Positions 36,236-45,252 of a DNA stretch of 64,000 bases are shown piece by piece (the stretch's first letter is position 1; the number at the start of each line of letters is the position of its first letter). Source of the DNA: Paenibacillus xylanilyticus. GTDB taxonomy: Bacteria; Bacillota; Bacilli; Paenibacillales; Paenibacillaceae. Where the stretch lies: positions 372,001 through 436,000 of the forward strand of contig NZ_JABMCB010000190.1 in NCBI RefSeq assembly GCF_013359935.1, in the 5' to 3' direction. The position numbers and the translations under genes were made by a program. The notes under the pieces are model-generated. The model was not told where the DNA came from, searched no databases, and worked only from the letters and a program-made list of their open reading frames with translations.

Positions 36236-36316
36236 CTCGTTAATTCCTCCATCACTGTTGCCTTGAGACTTCTTTTATGCTTTGCACTCCAGAGAAAACA
36301 GAATGCTGTCTAATCG

Positions 36317-36994
36317 TTAACGTGAAGGGATGAATTGCTTCACCCATTGTCCGAACCCCTGCGGATTGCGGCTCTGGATCAGGACCGTGCCCTCACCTCT
36401 GAATCGGCATACCAGCCCTTCACCACTGGTTACACTGGATAACCACCCCTGCGATGCTTTTTCGATATGATACTCCATATATTGGGGCCAGGCAACCAAG
36501 TGCGCGTTATCTACAATTACTTCTTCTCCTGCTGCCAGATGAATGGCATGAATGGCACCGTAGGAAGACAGAAATACCGTGCCTTTCCCGCTGATCTCAA
36601 TGATGAAGAAACCCTCTCCCGAAAAGAGTCCCTTTTTCAAATTCTGCATTTTGCTGTTCACCTGGATACCTTCTGTCCCGGCCAGAAATCCATCCTTTTG
36701 TACATAAAGCGAATAGGAACCATCCAATTCAACAGCTTCCACATCCCCCATGCTGGTAGGTGACAGCAAAATCTCTGCAGGCCCTCCTGCAGCGGTTAAC
36801 TCCTGAAAAAAGAACTTCTCACCACTGATCATTCGTCCGAATCCGGCAAACATGCCGCCTTCTGCGGATCCTTTCAGCTGAACCGTTGGTGTCATGGATA
36901 CCATGGCACCACTCTCTGCCTTGAATCGTTCTCCACGCTGCAAGCGAACCTTGAGCATGGCAAAAGCACCCTCATGCAATATCTCATAATTCAT
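36317..36994 (-). CDS. AIM24/TIGR00266 family protein
   Basis: A 225-residue cytosolic beta-sandwich protein of the AIM24 family (TIGR00266). Recognisable parts are GERFKAESGAMVSMTPTVQL, MISGEKFFFQELTAAGGPAE and the central G-EGFFIIEISGKGTVFLSS strands. The biochemical role is unknown; the fold resembles tryptophan RNA-binding attenuators. Its ATG overlaps the HxlR stop (ATGA), so it is cotranslated with that regulator and probably shares its stress signal. Confidence 0.88.
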   Translation of the reverse strand: MNYEILHEGAFAMLKVRLQRGERFKAESGAMVSMTPTVQLKGSAEGGMFAGFGRMISGEKFFFQELTAAGGPAEILLSPTSMGDVEAVELDGSYSLYVQKDGFLAGTEGIQVNSKMQNLKKGLFSGEGFFIIEISGKGTVFLSSYGAIHAIHLAAGEEVIVDNAHLVAWPQYMEYHIEKASQGWLSSVTSGEGLVCRFRGEGTVLIQSRNPQGFGQWVKQFIPSR

Positions 36995-37389
36995 TGCTTG
37001 ATCAGCTCCTTGTTCTCATCCGAATCAAAATGGTTTAATCCATTGTCCTCCAGCACGGCTGCTTTGTCCCCATACTCCTTCACGATATGCTGCTCTCCCC
37101 AATTGCATAGTGCATTAAGAATAGGTTCCAAACTTTGTCCATACTCACTCAGTTCATACTCTACCTTAGGTGGGACCTGGTTATAGACGATCCGATTCAC
37201 GATACCGTCATCTTCAAGCTCACGCAGCTGCTGCGTCAACATCTTTTGGGTAATGGCGGGCATAATACGCTTAAGATCGCTGGTGCGTTTTTTGCCGTGC
37301 GTAAGATGACAGAGAATGACACACTTCCACTTGCCACCGATAACCTCAAGCGTAGCCTCGACCGAGATATTGTATTTTTTTCTGATCAT
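36991..37389 (-). CDS. HxlR-family (DUF24) transcriptional regulator
   Basis: A 132-residue winged-helix regulator: ATLEVIGGKWKCVILCHL, the recognition region RTSDLKRIMPAITQKMLTQQ, LRELEDDGIVNRIVYNQVPP and VEYELSEYG. The family includes the redox and electrophile sensors YodB, CatR and HypR, which use a conserved N-terminal Cys. Here that Cys is missing, and two cysteines lie in the second helix (KCVILC). It is divergent from an MFS exporter across three tandem 19-mers that look like its operator, and it is coupled to the AIM24 gene. Confidence 0.9.
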   Translation of the reverse strand: MIRKKYNISVEATLEVIGGKWKCVILCHLTHGKKRTSDLKRIMPAITQKMLTQQLRELEDDGIVNRIVYNQVPPKVEYELSEYGQSLEPILNALCNWGEQHIVKEYGDKAAVLEDNGLNHFDSDENKELIKQ

Positions 37390-37447
37390 AATATGCTTCC
37401 TCCCCTAATGGATTTGAATTGTAATCAAGCAAAGCTATATAGGCACC

Positions 37448-37500
37448 AAAAAGTACGTATGGTACTAAAAAGTACGTATGGTACTAAAAAGTACGTACTA
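37448..37500. promoter_or_regulatory. Tandem 19-base repeats between hxlR and the MFS gene
   Basis: AAAAAGTACGTATGGTACT occurs twice in direct tandem (37448-37466, 37467-37485), followed by a third, truncated copy ending GTACGTACTA. Each has a palindromic core (AGTACGTA, or AGTACGTACT in the third). A period of 19 bases is close to two helical turns. Such an arrangement upstream of a divergent regulator/exporter pair is typical of an operator array. Confidence 0.6.
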
Positions 37501-37574
37501 TTCATTTTATACCGAATAATTCATAATAGCATTTGCCGGTACGTAAATCTACATTCTGGGGAGTTGAGCAAGAC

Positions 37575-38762
37575 ATGTTACAAGATTCCAAACTCAGCAC
37601 GTGGGCGCTGCTGGCGCTCGCCATCAGTGCGTTCGCCATCGGCACCACAGAATTCATCAGTGTTGGGCTGCTGCCCCTTATTGCGGGTGACCTGGGCATT
37701 TCCGTCACTACAGCGGGATTGACCGTTACTTTATATGCTTTGGGTGTGACATTCGGAGCGCCCATCCTGACCTCATTAACTTCAACCGTGTCACGCAAGA
37801 CACTGTTGATGGCCATCATGGTGGTTTTCATTGCAGGTAACACGATGGCCGCACTATCCAGCGGCATTACATTGCTGCTGATAGCCCGAATCATTTCGGC
37901 ACTGTCACACGGGGTATTTATGTCGATTGGTTCCACCATTGCGGCTGATCTTGTGCCTGCAAACCGCCGCGCCAGCGCGATTGCCATTATGTTCTCGGGA
38001 CTGACCATCGCCACCGTCACCGGGGTACCCCTCGGTACACTAATTGGTCAACACTTAGGCTGGCGCGCTGCCTTTATTCTCATCGTTGTCGTGGGCATCA
38101 TTGCATTGATCGGGAATATGATACTCGTTCCTTCCACCCTGCAGCGTGGAACACGCACGGCATTCCGCGACCAGCTGAAGCTTGTAACGGGTGGACGACT
38201 GCTGCTTGCCTTTGCCATTACAGCTGTCGGATATGGAGGTACATTTGTTGTCTTTACCTACCTGTCCCCGCTTCTGCATGACATTAGCGGATATTCCGAG
38301 AAAACCGTAGCAGCCATTCTGCTGTTATACGGGATCGCCATTGCCATTGGTAACATTATCGGCGGCAAAGCGGCCAACCGTAATCCGCTGAAGGCACTAT
38401 TCTATATGTTTATCGTTCAGACCATCATTCTGGGCATACTGTACTTTACCGTCCCATTCAAGCTCGCAGCATTACTCACCATTATCGGAATGGGTCTGCT
38501 GGCCTTCATGAATGTACCTGGTCTACAAATGTATGTCGTGACACTTGCCGAACGGTATGCTCCTCAGGCTAAAGATGTGGCATCTGCCTTCAATATCGCT
38601 GCCTTTAACGCAGGTATCGCCATAGGTGCATATTTGGGCGGGGTCATCACCGATTCCATTGGTTTGGTGCACACGACATGGGTCGGTGCAATCATGGTTC
38701 TTGCTGCTGTACTCCTTACGGGATGGGCAAGAGCATTAGAGCGCAGGTCGCCTGCTGCATAA
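37575..38762 (+). CDS. MFS efflux transporter (DHA1, AraJ/YdhP-like)
   Basis: A 395-residue, 12-helix major facilitator of the drug:H+ antiporter-1 type. The first helix has FAIGTTEFISVGLLPLIAGD, a hallmark of the YdhP/AraJ/Cml-like group. Motif A-like residues follow helix 2 (short, TSTVSRKTLL). The motif C-like GLTIATVTGVPLGTLIGQ lies in helix 5, and GYGGTFVVFTYLSPLL in the second half. I use the ATG at 37575 (MLQDSK), 11 bases after GGGGAG; the frame is open from 37533. Divergent from the HxlR regulator, which probably represses it until a toxic compound is present. Confidence 0.9.
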   Translation: MLQDSKLSTWALLALAISAFAIGTTEFISVGLLPLIAGDLGISVTTAGLTVTLYALGVTFGAPILTSLTSTVSRKTLLMAIMVVFIAGNTMAALSSGITLLLIARIISALSHGVFMSIGSTIAADLVPANRRASAIAIMFSGLTIATVTGVPLGTLIGQHLGWRAAFILIVVVGIIALIGNMILVPSTLQRGTRTAFRDQLKLVTGGRLLLAFAITAVGYGGTFVVFTYLSPLLHDISGYSEKTVAAILLLYGIAIAIGNIIGGKAANRNPLKALFYMFIVQTIILGILYFTVPFKLAALLTIIGMGLLAFMNVPGLQMYVVTLAERYAPQAKDVASAFNIAAFNAGIAIGAYLGGVITDSIGLVHTTWVGAIMVLAAVLLTGWARALERRSPAA

Positions 38763-38865
38763 TGGTCTGAATAAAAACAGGAAAGTTCGAAACACTGCGT
38801 TTTCAGACTGCTCAGGTTCGTGGGTTCATAACCCTGGTTTAAGGGAACCGGTTTCACATGGTATT

Positions 38866-38882
38866 GTATTATACTATAATAC
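38866..38882. promoter_or_regulatory. 17-base perfect palindrome upstream of the AKR gene
   Basis: GTATTATA-C-TATAATAC is fully symmetric and lies about 100 bases before the aldo/keto reductase start. It recalls the TACTATT-type operators of DUF24 regulators. No other feature is evident in the 222-base gap. Confidence 0.45.
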
Positions 38883-38984
38883 GTTGAGCCCTATTTAATC
38901 TACCCTGATTTAATTTTGCAGGATCAGATTAATGTTATTCGAGAATCACTAAACAAATTATGATATACACTAGGAGGACATCTC

Positions 38985-39830
38985 ATGACAGCACAACATT
39001 TACAATCCACAGTCGCTCTGCATAACGGCGTTCAAATGCCTTGGTTTGGACTTGGCGTATTTAAGGTAGAAGAAGGTTCAGAATTAATAGAGGCAGTCAA
39101 AAAAGCGATCCAGCACGGCTACCGCAGCATTGATACTGCCGCAATATATGGCAATGAATCCGGTGTCGGACAAGCGATTGCCGAAGCATTGAAAGAGAAC
39201 AACCTGAAACGTGAAGAATTGTTTGTGACATCCAAAGTATGGAACGCAGATCTTGGATATGAAGAGACACTCGCGGCTTTTGATACGACACTGAACAAAC
39301 TGGGACTGGAATACCTGGATCTGTATCTGATTCACTGGCCAAAAGCAGGCAAATACAAAGGTGCATGGAAAGCGATGGAGAAGCTGTACGAAGCAGGCCG
39401 AATCAAAGCCATTGGCGTAAGCAACTTCCAGATTCATCATCTTGAAGATCTAATGCAGGATGCAAAAGTGAAACCGATGGTTAACCAGGTGGAATATCAC
39501 CCTCGTCTTACTCAGGTGGAGCTCAAAGCCTTCTGTGAAAAGCATGGCATTCAGCTTGAAGCATGGTCACCGCTGATGCAGGGTCAGCTGCTGGACAACC
39601 CGGTAATCACTGAGATTGCTTCGGCCAAAGGCAAATCCGTGGCACAGGTCATCCTGCGTTGGGATCTGCAGAACGGTGTCATTACCATTCCGAAATCCAC
39701 CAAGGAACATCGGATTGTGGAGAACTCTTCCATCTTCGACTTTGAATTGTCCAACGATGAGATGAATCGGATCAGCGCTCTCAATGAAGATGTTCGTGTG
39801 GGACCAGACCCGGATAACTTCGAATTCTAA
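38985..39830 (+). CDS. Aldo/keto reductase (YvgN-like, methylglyoxal/2,5-diketogluconate reductase group)
   Basis: A 281-residue NADPH-dependent AKR5-type enzyme: MPWFGLGVFKV, catalytic SIDTAAIYGNE (Asp and Tyr), LFVTSKVWN (Lys), YLDLYLIHWP (His), IGVSNFQIHHL, and the cofactor segment ITIPKSTKEHRI. In B. subtilis YvgN reduces methylglyoxal and glyoxal. The neighbouring HxlR regulator and MFS exporter fit an electrophile-defence context. AGGAGG is seven bases before the ATG. It ends with a strong terminator. Confidence 0.92.
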   Translation: MTAQHLQSTVALHNGVQMPWFGLGVFKVEEGSELIEAVKKAIQHGYRSIDTAAIYGNESGVGQAIAEALKENNLKREELFVTSKVWNADLGYEETLAAFDTTLNKLGLEYLDLYLIHWPKAGKYKGAWKAMEKLYEAGRIKAIGVSNFQIHHLEDLMQDAKVKPMVNQVEYHPRLTQVELKAFCEKHGIQLEAWSPLMQGQLLDNPVITEIASAKGKSVAQVILRWDLQNGVITIPKSTKEHRIVENSSIFDFELSNDEMNRISALNEDVRVGPDPDNFEF

Positions 39831-39844
39831 AATGAAACACATAT

Positions 39845-39890
39845 AAGCCTCCATACTCCTCGCCATATTGCGGGAGTGCGGAGGCTTTTT
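39845..39890 (+). terminator. Terminator of the AKR gene
   Basis: AAGCCTCC with GGAGGCTT, extended by ACTCC/GGGAGT inside, followed by TTT. Confidence 0.85.
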
Positions 39891-39937
39891 CTGATATGGA
39901 CATATCATACTACTCTTATAGAGAAGCATAACCACAA

Positions 39938-39969
39938 AGAGGCCACTCCTGTGGCCGGGAGTGGCCTCT
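39938..39969 (-). terminator. Terminator of the chiD-chiA unit
   Basis: AGAGGCCACTCC and GGAGTGGCCTCT form a perfect 12-base-pair stem 17 bases after the chiA stop; the minus strand continues TTTGTGGTT. Confidence 0.8.
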
Positions 39970-39985
39970 GCAATCACCTATTTAA

Positions 39986-42085
39986 CTATTGAAGCTGCCA
40001 CAACGCGGCAACATTGGAAGGTTCCCACCCCGGTAAGGAGGTATGGGACTGCAAACATTTATACGTCTTGCCGTTATACGTCACCAGCTGCCCTACCGTG
40101 TAGGCCGTATTAGCCTGCCAGGCGGAAACGCCGGGATTCGTCGTACTGGCAGCAGTTTTCACGGTCAGAGCACTGCTTGCAGCAGACACATTACCCGCAG
40201 CATCCTTTGCTTTCACCGTAAATGTATACGAGGTATCGGCCGCGAGCCCGCTAATTGCTGCCGTCGTTCCGTTGACAGTTGTCGCGAGCACCGATCCGTT
40301 GTACACCTCATACACCGTTACACCAACATTGTCAGTGGATGCCGTCCAGCTAAGCGTTATGCTGGAGGAGGTTTGCCCCGTCGAGACAAGGTTCGTTGGC
40401 GCAGTTGGTGCCTGCGTATCTCCTCCTGGCTGAGCTGTAGTGCTTACGGTTACGCTATTACTGGCTGCAGACAGATTACCTGCCGCATCCTTTGCTTTTA
40501 CGGTAAAGGTATAGGAAGTGCCCACTGCAAGTCCATTGATGGTTGCGGTCGTTCCGGTAACGGAAGTCGCAAGATTAGCGCCATTGTAGATGTTATAACC
40601 GGTAACGCCAACGTTATCCGTCGAAGCGTTCCAGGCCAAGGTTACCGAGCTTGCCGTCACTCCTGTAGAGCGGGCATTGCCCGGTATGCTCGGTGCTGTC
40701 TTATCTGCGGGTGGAGTTGTGCCCCCGGTAGACAGATCCGATTTCAGCTTGTTTTGCAGTGTCTTGTTGCGGTCACCGCTTAGCTCCCAGAACATCGCCC
40801 CGCCAAGTCCCTTGCTCTTGATATAAGCAGTCTTATGCCCGATGGACTCCGCATCATCATAGCTGATAAAACGCTTGTTGGAGGCATTATAGAGATATGG
40901 CACTTTGGCTGTATCGTTCCAGTAACGCGTATACCCGTTTTTGTTAATGTAATTGGCCTCCAAGTCATAGAAGTCAAAGGAACCTGCTTCCCAAGTCCCT
41001 ATGGAAGAACCACCCGAGCACGTCTGGTACTGGCCGTTATTGGCCTGTGCGCATCCATCCCAGCCGCGGCCGTAAAATGGAACCCCCAGCACCAGCTTGG
41101 CGGCCGGTACGCCTGCATTCAGATGACCTTGTGCTCCGGCAGTCACGTTAAAGGTATCCACGTCCGGTATTCCGGCGTTTGCAGCTGCAGGGTCGGCATT
41201 CAAAGGTGCATTGTGTGCGCTGATTTTCTGCCAAGCCCCGTTAAAATCATATGTCATGATGTTAATCCAATCGACAATGGAGGCGATGTTCGCAAGCTCC
41301 GTATTGGCAGCATAGGTTGGAGATGCTCCACTGGCAATCGTAAGCAGGTACTCTTTGCCGTCAACGGCTTCTGCCGCATCCAGCTTTTCGCGGATTTTGC
41401 TTAGGAGCAGGGTATAGTTCTGCTTATCTTCAGGACGTTTACTGTTACCGTCGAGCCCGCCTGATACCGGGTATTCCCAGTCGAGATCCACCCCGTCAAA
41501 GTTGTATTTCCGCAGGAAATCGACGGCAGAGTTCGCAAAGACCTCACGGGTTGCTGCTGTCGCGGCTACATCGGAGAAGCGGTTGGACCACGTCCATCCT
41601 CCAACGGAGATGATCGTTTTCAAATTTGGATTGATCTGTTTCAGCTTGTTAAGCTGATTGATATTCCCTGCATAGGGCTGATCCCATGTGTCGCCTGCAA
41701 ATTGTTTGCCTGTATCAATCCATGGATCGCCAAGCACAATCGTTCCGTTCGGCACATTGATCGGCTGGCTTTTCTCATCCTGGCAGCTCCAGGTCACGGG
41801 ATTGGGTCCTGAGGGATCCGGATTCCCATGAATCCCGTTCCAGCAAATATCGGCAAAGGCATAGTTGATATGCGTCACTTTGCTGGGATCAATATCGGTT
41901 ACATTGTAGCTTCTTCCGTACGCAGCCCAGGCAGGATAGTAACCGACAATTTTATAACCATCTGCGGCTTCAGCCGTTCGTGATTGGAGCGTAAATGAAG
42001 GGATTATGACAGATAAGAGCAGGGACAGACCGAGGAAAAACTTTGCAGTTTTCTTAAAAACAGCGTGTGCAGTTATATTTGGCAT
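39986..42085 (-). CDS. chiA: Secreted GH18 chitinase, ChiA1-like (GH18-FnIII-FnIII-CBM5/12)
   Basis: An extracellular chitinase. The 699-residue precursor has a signal peptide ending near TAEAAD. A GH18 barrel follows with TIISVGGWTWS and the catalytic FDGVDLDWEYP (DxxDxDxE, Glu as acid), plus the substrate-side YDFNGAW and the MFWELSGD end. Two fibronectin III domains of about 85 residues come next (both with NASTDNVGVT- or TASTDNVGVT-type loops and SYTFTVKAKDAAGN). Last is a C-terminal chitin-binding domain (WQANTAYTVGQLVTYNGKTY ... SLPGWEPSNVAALWQLQ). Length and order match what I recall of ChiA1 of Bacillus circulans WL-12. It starts directly at the chiD stop (TAAATG) and has AAAGGAGG inside the chiD end, so the two are one operon. 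Confidence 0.95.
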   Translation of the reverse strand: MPNITAHAVFKKTAKFFLGLSLLLSVIIPSFTLQSRTAEAADGYKIVGYYPAWAAYGRSYNVTDIDPSKVTHINYAFADICWNGIHGNPDPSGPNPVTWSCQDEKSQPINVPNGTIVLGDPWIDTGKQFAGDTWDQPYAGNINQLNKLKQINPNLKTIISVGGWTWSNRFSDVAATAATREVFANSAVDFLRKYNFDGVDLDWEYPVSGGLDGNSKRPEDKQNYTLLLSKIREKLDAAEAVDGKEYLLTIASGASPTYAANTELANIASIVDWINIMTYDFNGAWQKISAHNAPLNADPAAANAGIPDVDTFNVTAGAQGHLNAGVPAAKLVLGVPFYGRGWDGCAQANNGQYQTCSGGSSIGTWEAGSFDFYDLEANYINKNGYTRYWNDTAKVPYLYNASNKRFISYDDAESIGHKTAYIKSKGLGGAMFWELSGDRNKTLQNKLKSDLSTGGTTPPADKTAPSIPGNARSTGVTASSVTLAWNASTDNVGVTGYNIYNGANLATSVTGTTATINGLAVGTSYTFTVKAKDAAGNLSAASNSVTVSTTAQPGGDTQAPTAPTNLVSTGQTSSSITLSWTASTDNVGVTVYEVYNGSVLATTVNGTTAAISGLAADTSYTFTVKAKDAAGNVSAASSALTVKTAASTTNPGVSAWQANTAYTVGQLVTYNGKTYKCLQSHTSLPGWEPSNVAALWQLQ

Positions 42086-43663
42086 TTAGTACACAGCCTC
42101 CTTTGTCATTTGCGTGCTAAAACCATTCAGGAAGGAACGATGGGCGTTCGAGAACTGATTGTTTGTATACGCATCCCAGTTAATGGACCAGGTCATAATG
42201 CCCTTAAGGTCCGGATAACCTGCTGGCTGGCGCAGGGTATAGGAGCCGCCGTATGATACACCTTGGATCAGATAATTTAAAGCCTTCTGAAGCTCGGCTG
42301 GTGTTGCATATCCTCCTCCTGCCGCCTGCTGGGATGCCGGTACACCAATCGCAATCTGATCTGGACGCAAAGGGCCAAAGAATGAATTGGCATTTCCGCC
42401 TACATTAAAGCCTTGAAGCAGCATCTCGGCCATGGCAACATGGAAATCTGCTGTTCCTTGAGCATAGGAGCGTCCATCAAGCCCTACCATGGAACCACTG
42501 TTATAGTGCTGTACGTGGAGTAAAGTCAGATCATTACGCAAGGCATGAATAACGGGAAGGTATGCTCCCCAAGGACCGCCATAAGACAAATAACCACCCT
42601 GAACATAAGCCGTCTCCGGTGCAGCCGTAAGTATAAAATCACCACCGAAATGCGACTTGACCGCCTTCACACCCTGAATAAGATTAACGATCTTGGGTGT
42701 TGTCGGATTACGGAAGTCGGTATCCCCTGCATTCAGAGACAGGGAGCTTCCTTCAAGGTCGATATCCAGGCCGTTGAAGCCGTAAGTCGAAAGGATGGAT
42801 TTCAATGACTCCTCGAACTGCTGCTTCTTGCCTGCATCCGTGAGCTCAATCGTGCCGTTTGCTCCTCCCATGGAAAGCAGCACTTTTTTTCCCTGGCTCT
42901 GAAGGTAGGCAATATCTGATTTAAATTCAGCTACGGTGGCGTTATAGGGAGTAAATGCAAGGGTGCCGCTTCCGGGTGAAACCGGTTCGGCAAAGGAGAC
43001 ATTAATAATGTCGTACGCTGTGGACACGTTGCGAAGTCTAAGATTGGTAGAGCCATTGTCGAAGTTGTGCCAGTAGCCAATTAGCCATTTGCTGCCGATT
43101 GGCCCCGGATTAGGAGCTCCGGTGGAAGTCGTTACGCTGAGGGTATTGCTTACAGCGGACACATTGCCTGCAGCATCTTTTGCTTTTACTGTAAAAGCAT
43201 ACGTAGTGCCGCTCGTCAGCCCGCTTATTGTAGTCGTTGTAACTGTGGTACTCGCCACGAGAGCACCGTTTCGGTACACATCGTATCCGGTTACCCCCAC
43301 ATTATCCGTGGATGCATTCCAGGTAAGCCGGACCGAGGTCTCGGTAACAGAGGATGAGGTTAAGCCTGCAGGGGCCGAAGGTGGGGTTGTATCCGGACCT
43401 GGCGTCTCTCCTCCTTCGCCGGGGCCATCCCCTACATATGTCCACAGTGCAAGGACTTGAGGAGGCTCCCATCCGGTCAAAGCCGTATGGGACTGAATGC
43501 ATTCATACGTTTTGTTTTGATATGTTACTAGGTCTCCCTTCTTGTATGCGGTACCTGCCTGCCACTCGGCGGCGGCGTCTGCTCTCGGTGCAAACCACGA
43601 AATGATCAGAAGAAATGCCAAAGCGATTATGATAACCGGGCGGAATCGAACAGCTTGATTCAA
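42086..43663 (-). CDS. chiD: Secreted GH18 chitinase, ChiD-like (CBM5/12-FnIII-GH18)
   Basis: The 525-residue precursor has a signal peptide (IIIALAFLLIISWFAPRADA), then the chitin-binding domain at the N-terminus (WQAGTAYKKGDLVTYQNKTY; GWEPPQVLALW), a Pro/Gly linker, one fibronectin III domain and a C-terminal GH18 barrel (KVLLSMGGANG; catalytic FNGLDIDLEG; HVQHYNSG). The domain order is the reverse of the ChiA1-like neighbour, as in the B. circulans ChiD. Secreted chitin degradation is the known function of both. The FnIII domain is very like the two in chiA, pointing to exchange between them. First gene of the pair; the 390 bases upstream hold its promoter region and the pectinesterase terminator, nothing else that I can name. 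Confidence 0.95.
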   Translation of the reverse strand: MNQAVRFRPVIIIALAFLLIISWFAPRADAAAEWQAGTAYKKGDLVTYQNKTYECIQSHTALTGWEPPQVLALWTYVGDGPGEGGETPGPDTTPPSAPAGLTSSSVTETSVRLTWNASTDNVGVTGYDVYRNGALVASTTVTTTTISGLTSGTTYAFTVKAKDAAGNVSAVSNTLSVTTSTGAPNPGPIGSKWLIGYWHNFDNGSTNLRLRNVSTAYDIINVSFAEPVSPGSGTLAFTPYNATVAEFKSDIAYLQSQGKKVLLSMGGANGTIELTDAGKKQQFEESLKSILSTYGFNGLDIDLEGSSLSLNAGDTDFRNPTTPKIVNLIQGVKAVKSHFGGDFILTAAPETAYVQGGYLSYGGPWGAYLPVIHALRNDLTLLHVQHYNSGSMVGLDGRSYAQGTADFHVAMAEMLLQGFNVGGNANSFFGPLRPDQIAIGVPASQQAAGGGYATPAELQKALNYLIQGVSYGGSYTLRQPAGYPDLKGIMTWSINWDAYTNNQFSNAHRSFLNGFSTQMTKEAVY

Positions 43664-43951
43664 GCAAAATCCCTCCTGTATTCAGCTTGTTTTCACCTTC
43701 CTAAAGCTTCACGGATGCACTTACATGTGATCTGCGACGATAAGAGCCTGAACCAATAATCTATATATACGTTTTTGCTCACCCCTCTCTCTTGGCATCG
43801 GACCTTCCCTTGGCTCGTGTTTTTAGAATATGACATCCAGATTTTACAGGGAATTTACAGATCCTCATCTGTATTTAATCAGTAAAATGCAAATGAGATA
43901 AGGGATAAATTATTCTTTTGGGGGGCGAAAAATTTAACATGACGCAAAAAA

Positions 43952-43994
43952 AAGGCCGTCTGCCAAGTCCATGAAGGACTTGAAAGACGGCCTT
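43952..43994 (-). terminator. Terminator of the pectinesterase gene
   Basis: AAGGCCGTCT/AGACGGCCTT with an inner AAGTCC/GGACTT hairpin. The minus strand continues with a run of nine Ts. Confidence 0.9.
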
Positions 43995-44053
43995 GCAGCA
44001 GGTTCCTGCCATAAAGATCAAAGGCATGAACCCCAGAATCCGAATCAATAAGG

Positions 44054-45085
44054 TTAGCTAAAGGGAAGCCAGCCATCTGTGCCGGAGAGGATGTGAGACA
44101 CCGTATACTCGGATGCCTGCTGTTCATTCAGAATGGTTGCCCACGGCACTCGCCCTGTTCTACTCCCTGCTCCCGGACCGGTACTGTTATATTCAGCGTA
44201 CACCGCGCTGGCTTCCGCATCGGGCTTGTTCCAGTTATGCCAGCCCTCCTCCTTCACATGAGCACCAATCCAGCAGTTCAGGAAACACACCTTGGCATGA
44301 TTTCGCCACGGCCTGCCGAGATATACCGATTGCGGAGGTGCATTGCTGGTAAGAGCACAATCGATGAAGACATAACCGTAACGGACGTCTTCTGGTGTAG
44401 AGGCCGCAGTAATCCAGCCATTCACCTTCTCCTCTGCTGCAGCATGATCAGATAAACGATTCTTGGCAAAGATTTCACAATCCTTGAATACGGCTGTAGC
44501 GGAGCCAAAAATAAAATCAATGTCACCTTCGATGTAACAATCCTCATAATACTGACGCAGTCTCCGGCGCTCCGCACCATCGCGCGGCCCTCCGAAAGAG
44601 GCCCGATCCATCGGCTGTTCCGGCAGCGGCCCGGTGAAGATGGTATCCTGATGACCGATAAAGCGGCAACGGCGGAAAGCTGCCCGGTCCCCATCCACAT
44701 ACACGGCAAGGGCCTGCCCAACATCCTTGCCGGGACCGGCGGAATTGACGAAGGAAAGCCCCTCTGCCGTAAAATCATCCGCGCCGATAAAAGCCGTATA
44801 GGAATGAAAGGTATAATAGAACTCCCCGTCAGGGAACTTCTTCAGCGCGTAATCATCATACGAAATAACCGTTTGGTCCGCTCCCTCACCGATCAGATGA
44901 ACCATCGGCTTCTCAATGTGCAGCTTTTCATAATAGATCCCTTGCTTGATACGAACAATGGTCTTCTCGGCACATGGGTCTGGTATGGCCTCAATCGCAG
45001 CCTGAATCGAAGTGAAATCACCGCTTCCATCCGCTGAAACCGTATAATATCGGGTACCCTTAACTCTGGATATAGGCTCTCTCAT
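44054..45085 (-). CDS. Pectinesterase family protein (CE8) without signal peptide
   Basis: A right-handed beta-helix carbohydrate esterase that removes methyl groups from pectin. Motifs in the 343-residue product are YTVSADGSGDFTSIQAAIEA at the start, GQALAVYVDGDRAAF, GHQDTIF (oxyanion Gln and catalytic Asp), DFIFGSA (second Asp) and YLGRPWRNHA (Arg and Trp). The start at 45085 (MREPIS) is nine bases after GGAGG; the frame to 45118 has no ribosome binding site. With no signal peptide the enzyme should remain inside the cell and act on imported oligosaccharides. No other pectin genes are near. Confidence 0.92.
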   Translation of the reverse strand: MREPISRVKGTRYYTVSADGSGDFTSIQAAIEAIPDPCAEKTIVRIKQGIYYEKLHIEKPMVHLIGEGADQTVISYDDYALKKFPDGEFYYTFHSYTAFIGADDFTAEGLSFVNSAGPGKDVGQALAVYVDGDRAAFRRCRFIGHQDTIFTGPLPEQPMDRASFGGPRDGAERRRLRQYYEDCYIEGDIDFIFGSATAVFKDCEIFAKNRLSDHAAAEEKVNGWITAASTPEDVRYGYVFIDCALTSNAPPQSVYLGRPWRNHAKVCFLNCWIGAHVKEEGWHNWNKPDAEASAVYAEYNSTGPGAGSRTGRVPWATILNEQQASEYTVSHILSGTDGWLPFS

Positions 45086-45252
45086 GACAATTGGCCTCCT
45101 TATTTTAAAGGTCTGCACACGGCATGATGAATACGTTTACACAAAATTTCCCCCATCTTAGCAAAGTCCAAGTGGCTTGACAACATTAAAATACCTGTGA
45201 CTACAATACAATCAGGATATACCACGGATAACGCGGAAGGAAGGAATACGCC

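Noticed and set aside
40043-43460. Long plus-strand frames inside the chitinase genes
   Set aside because: They are shadows of the repetitive FnIII and GH18 coding sequence.
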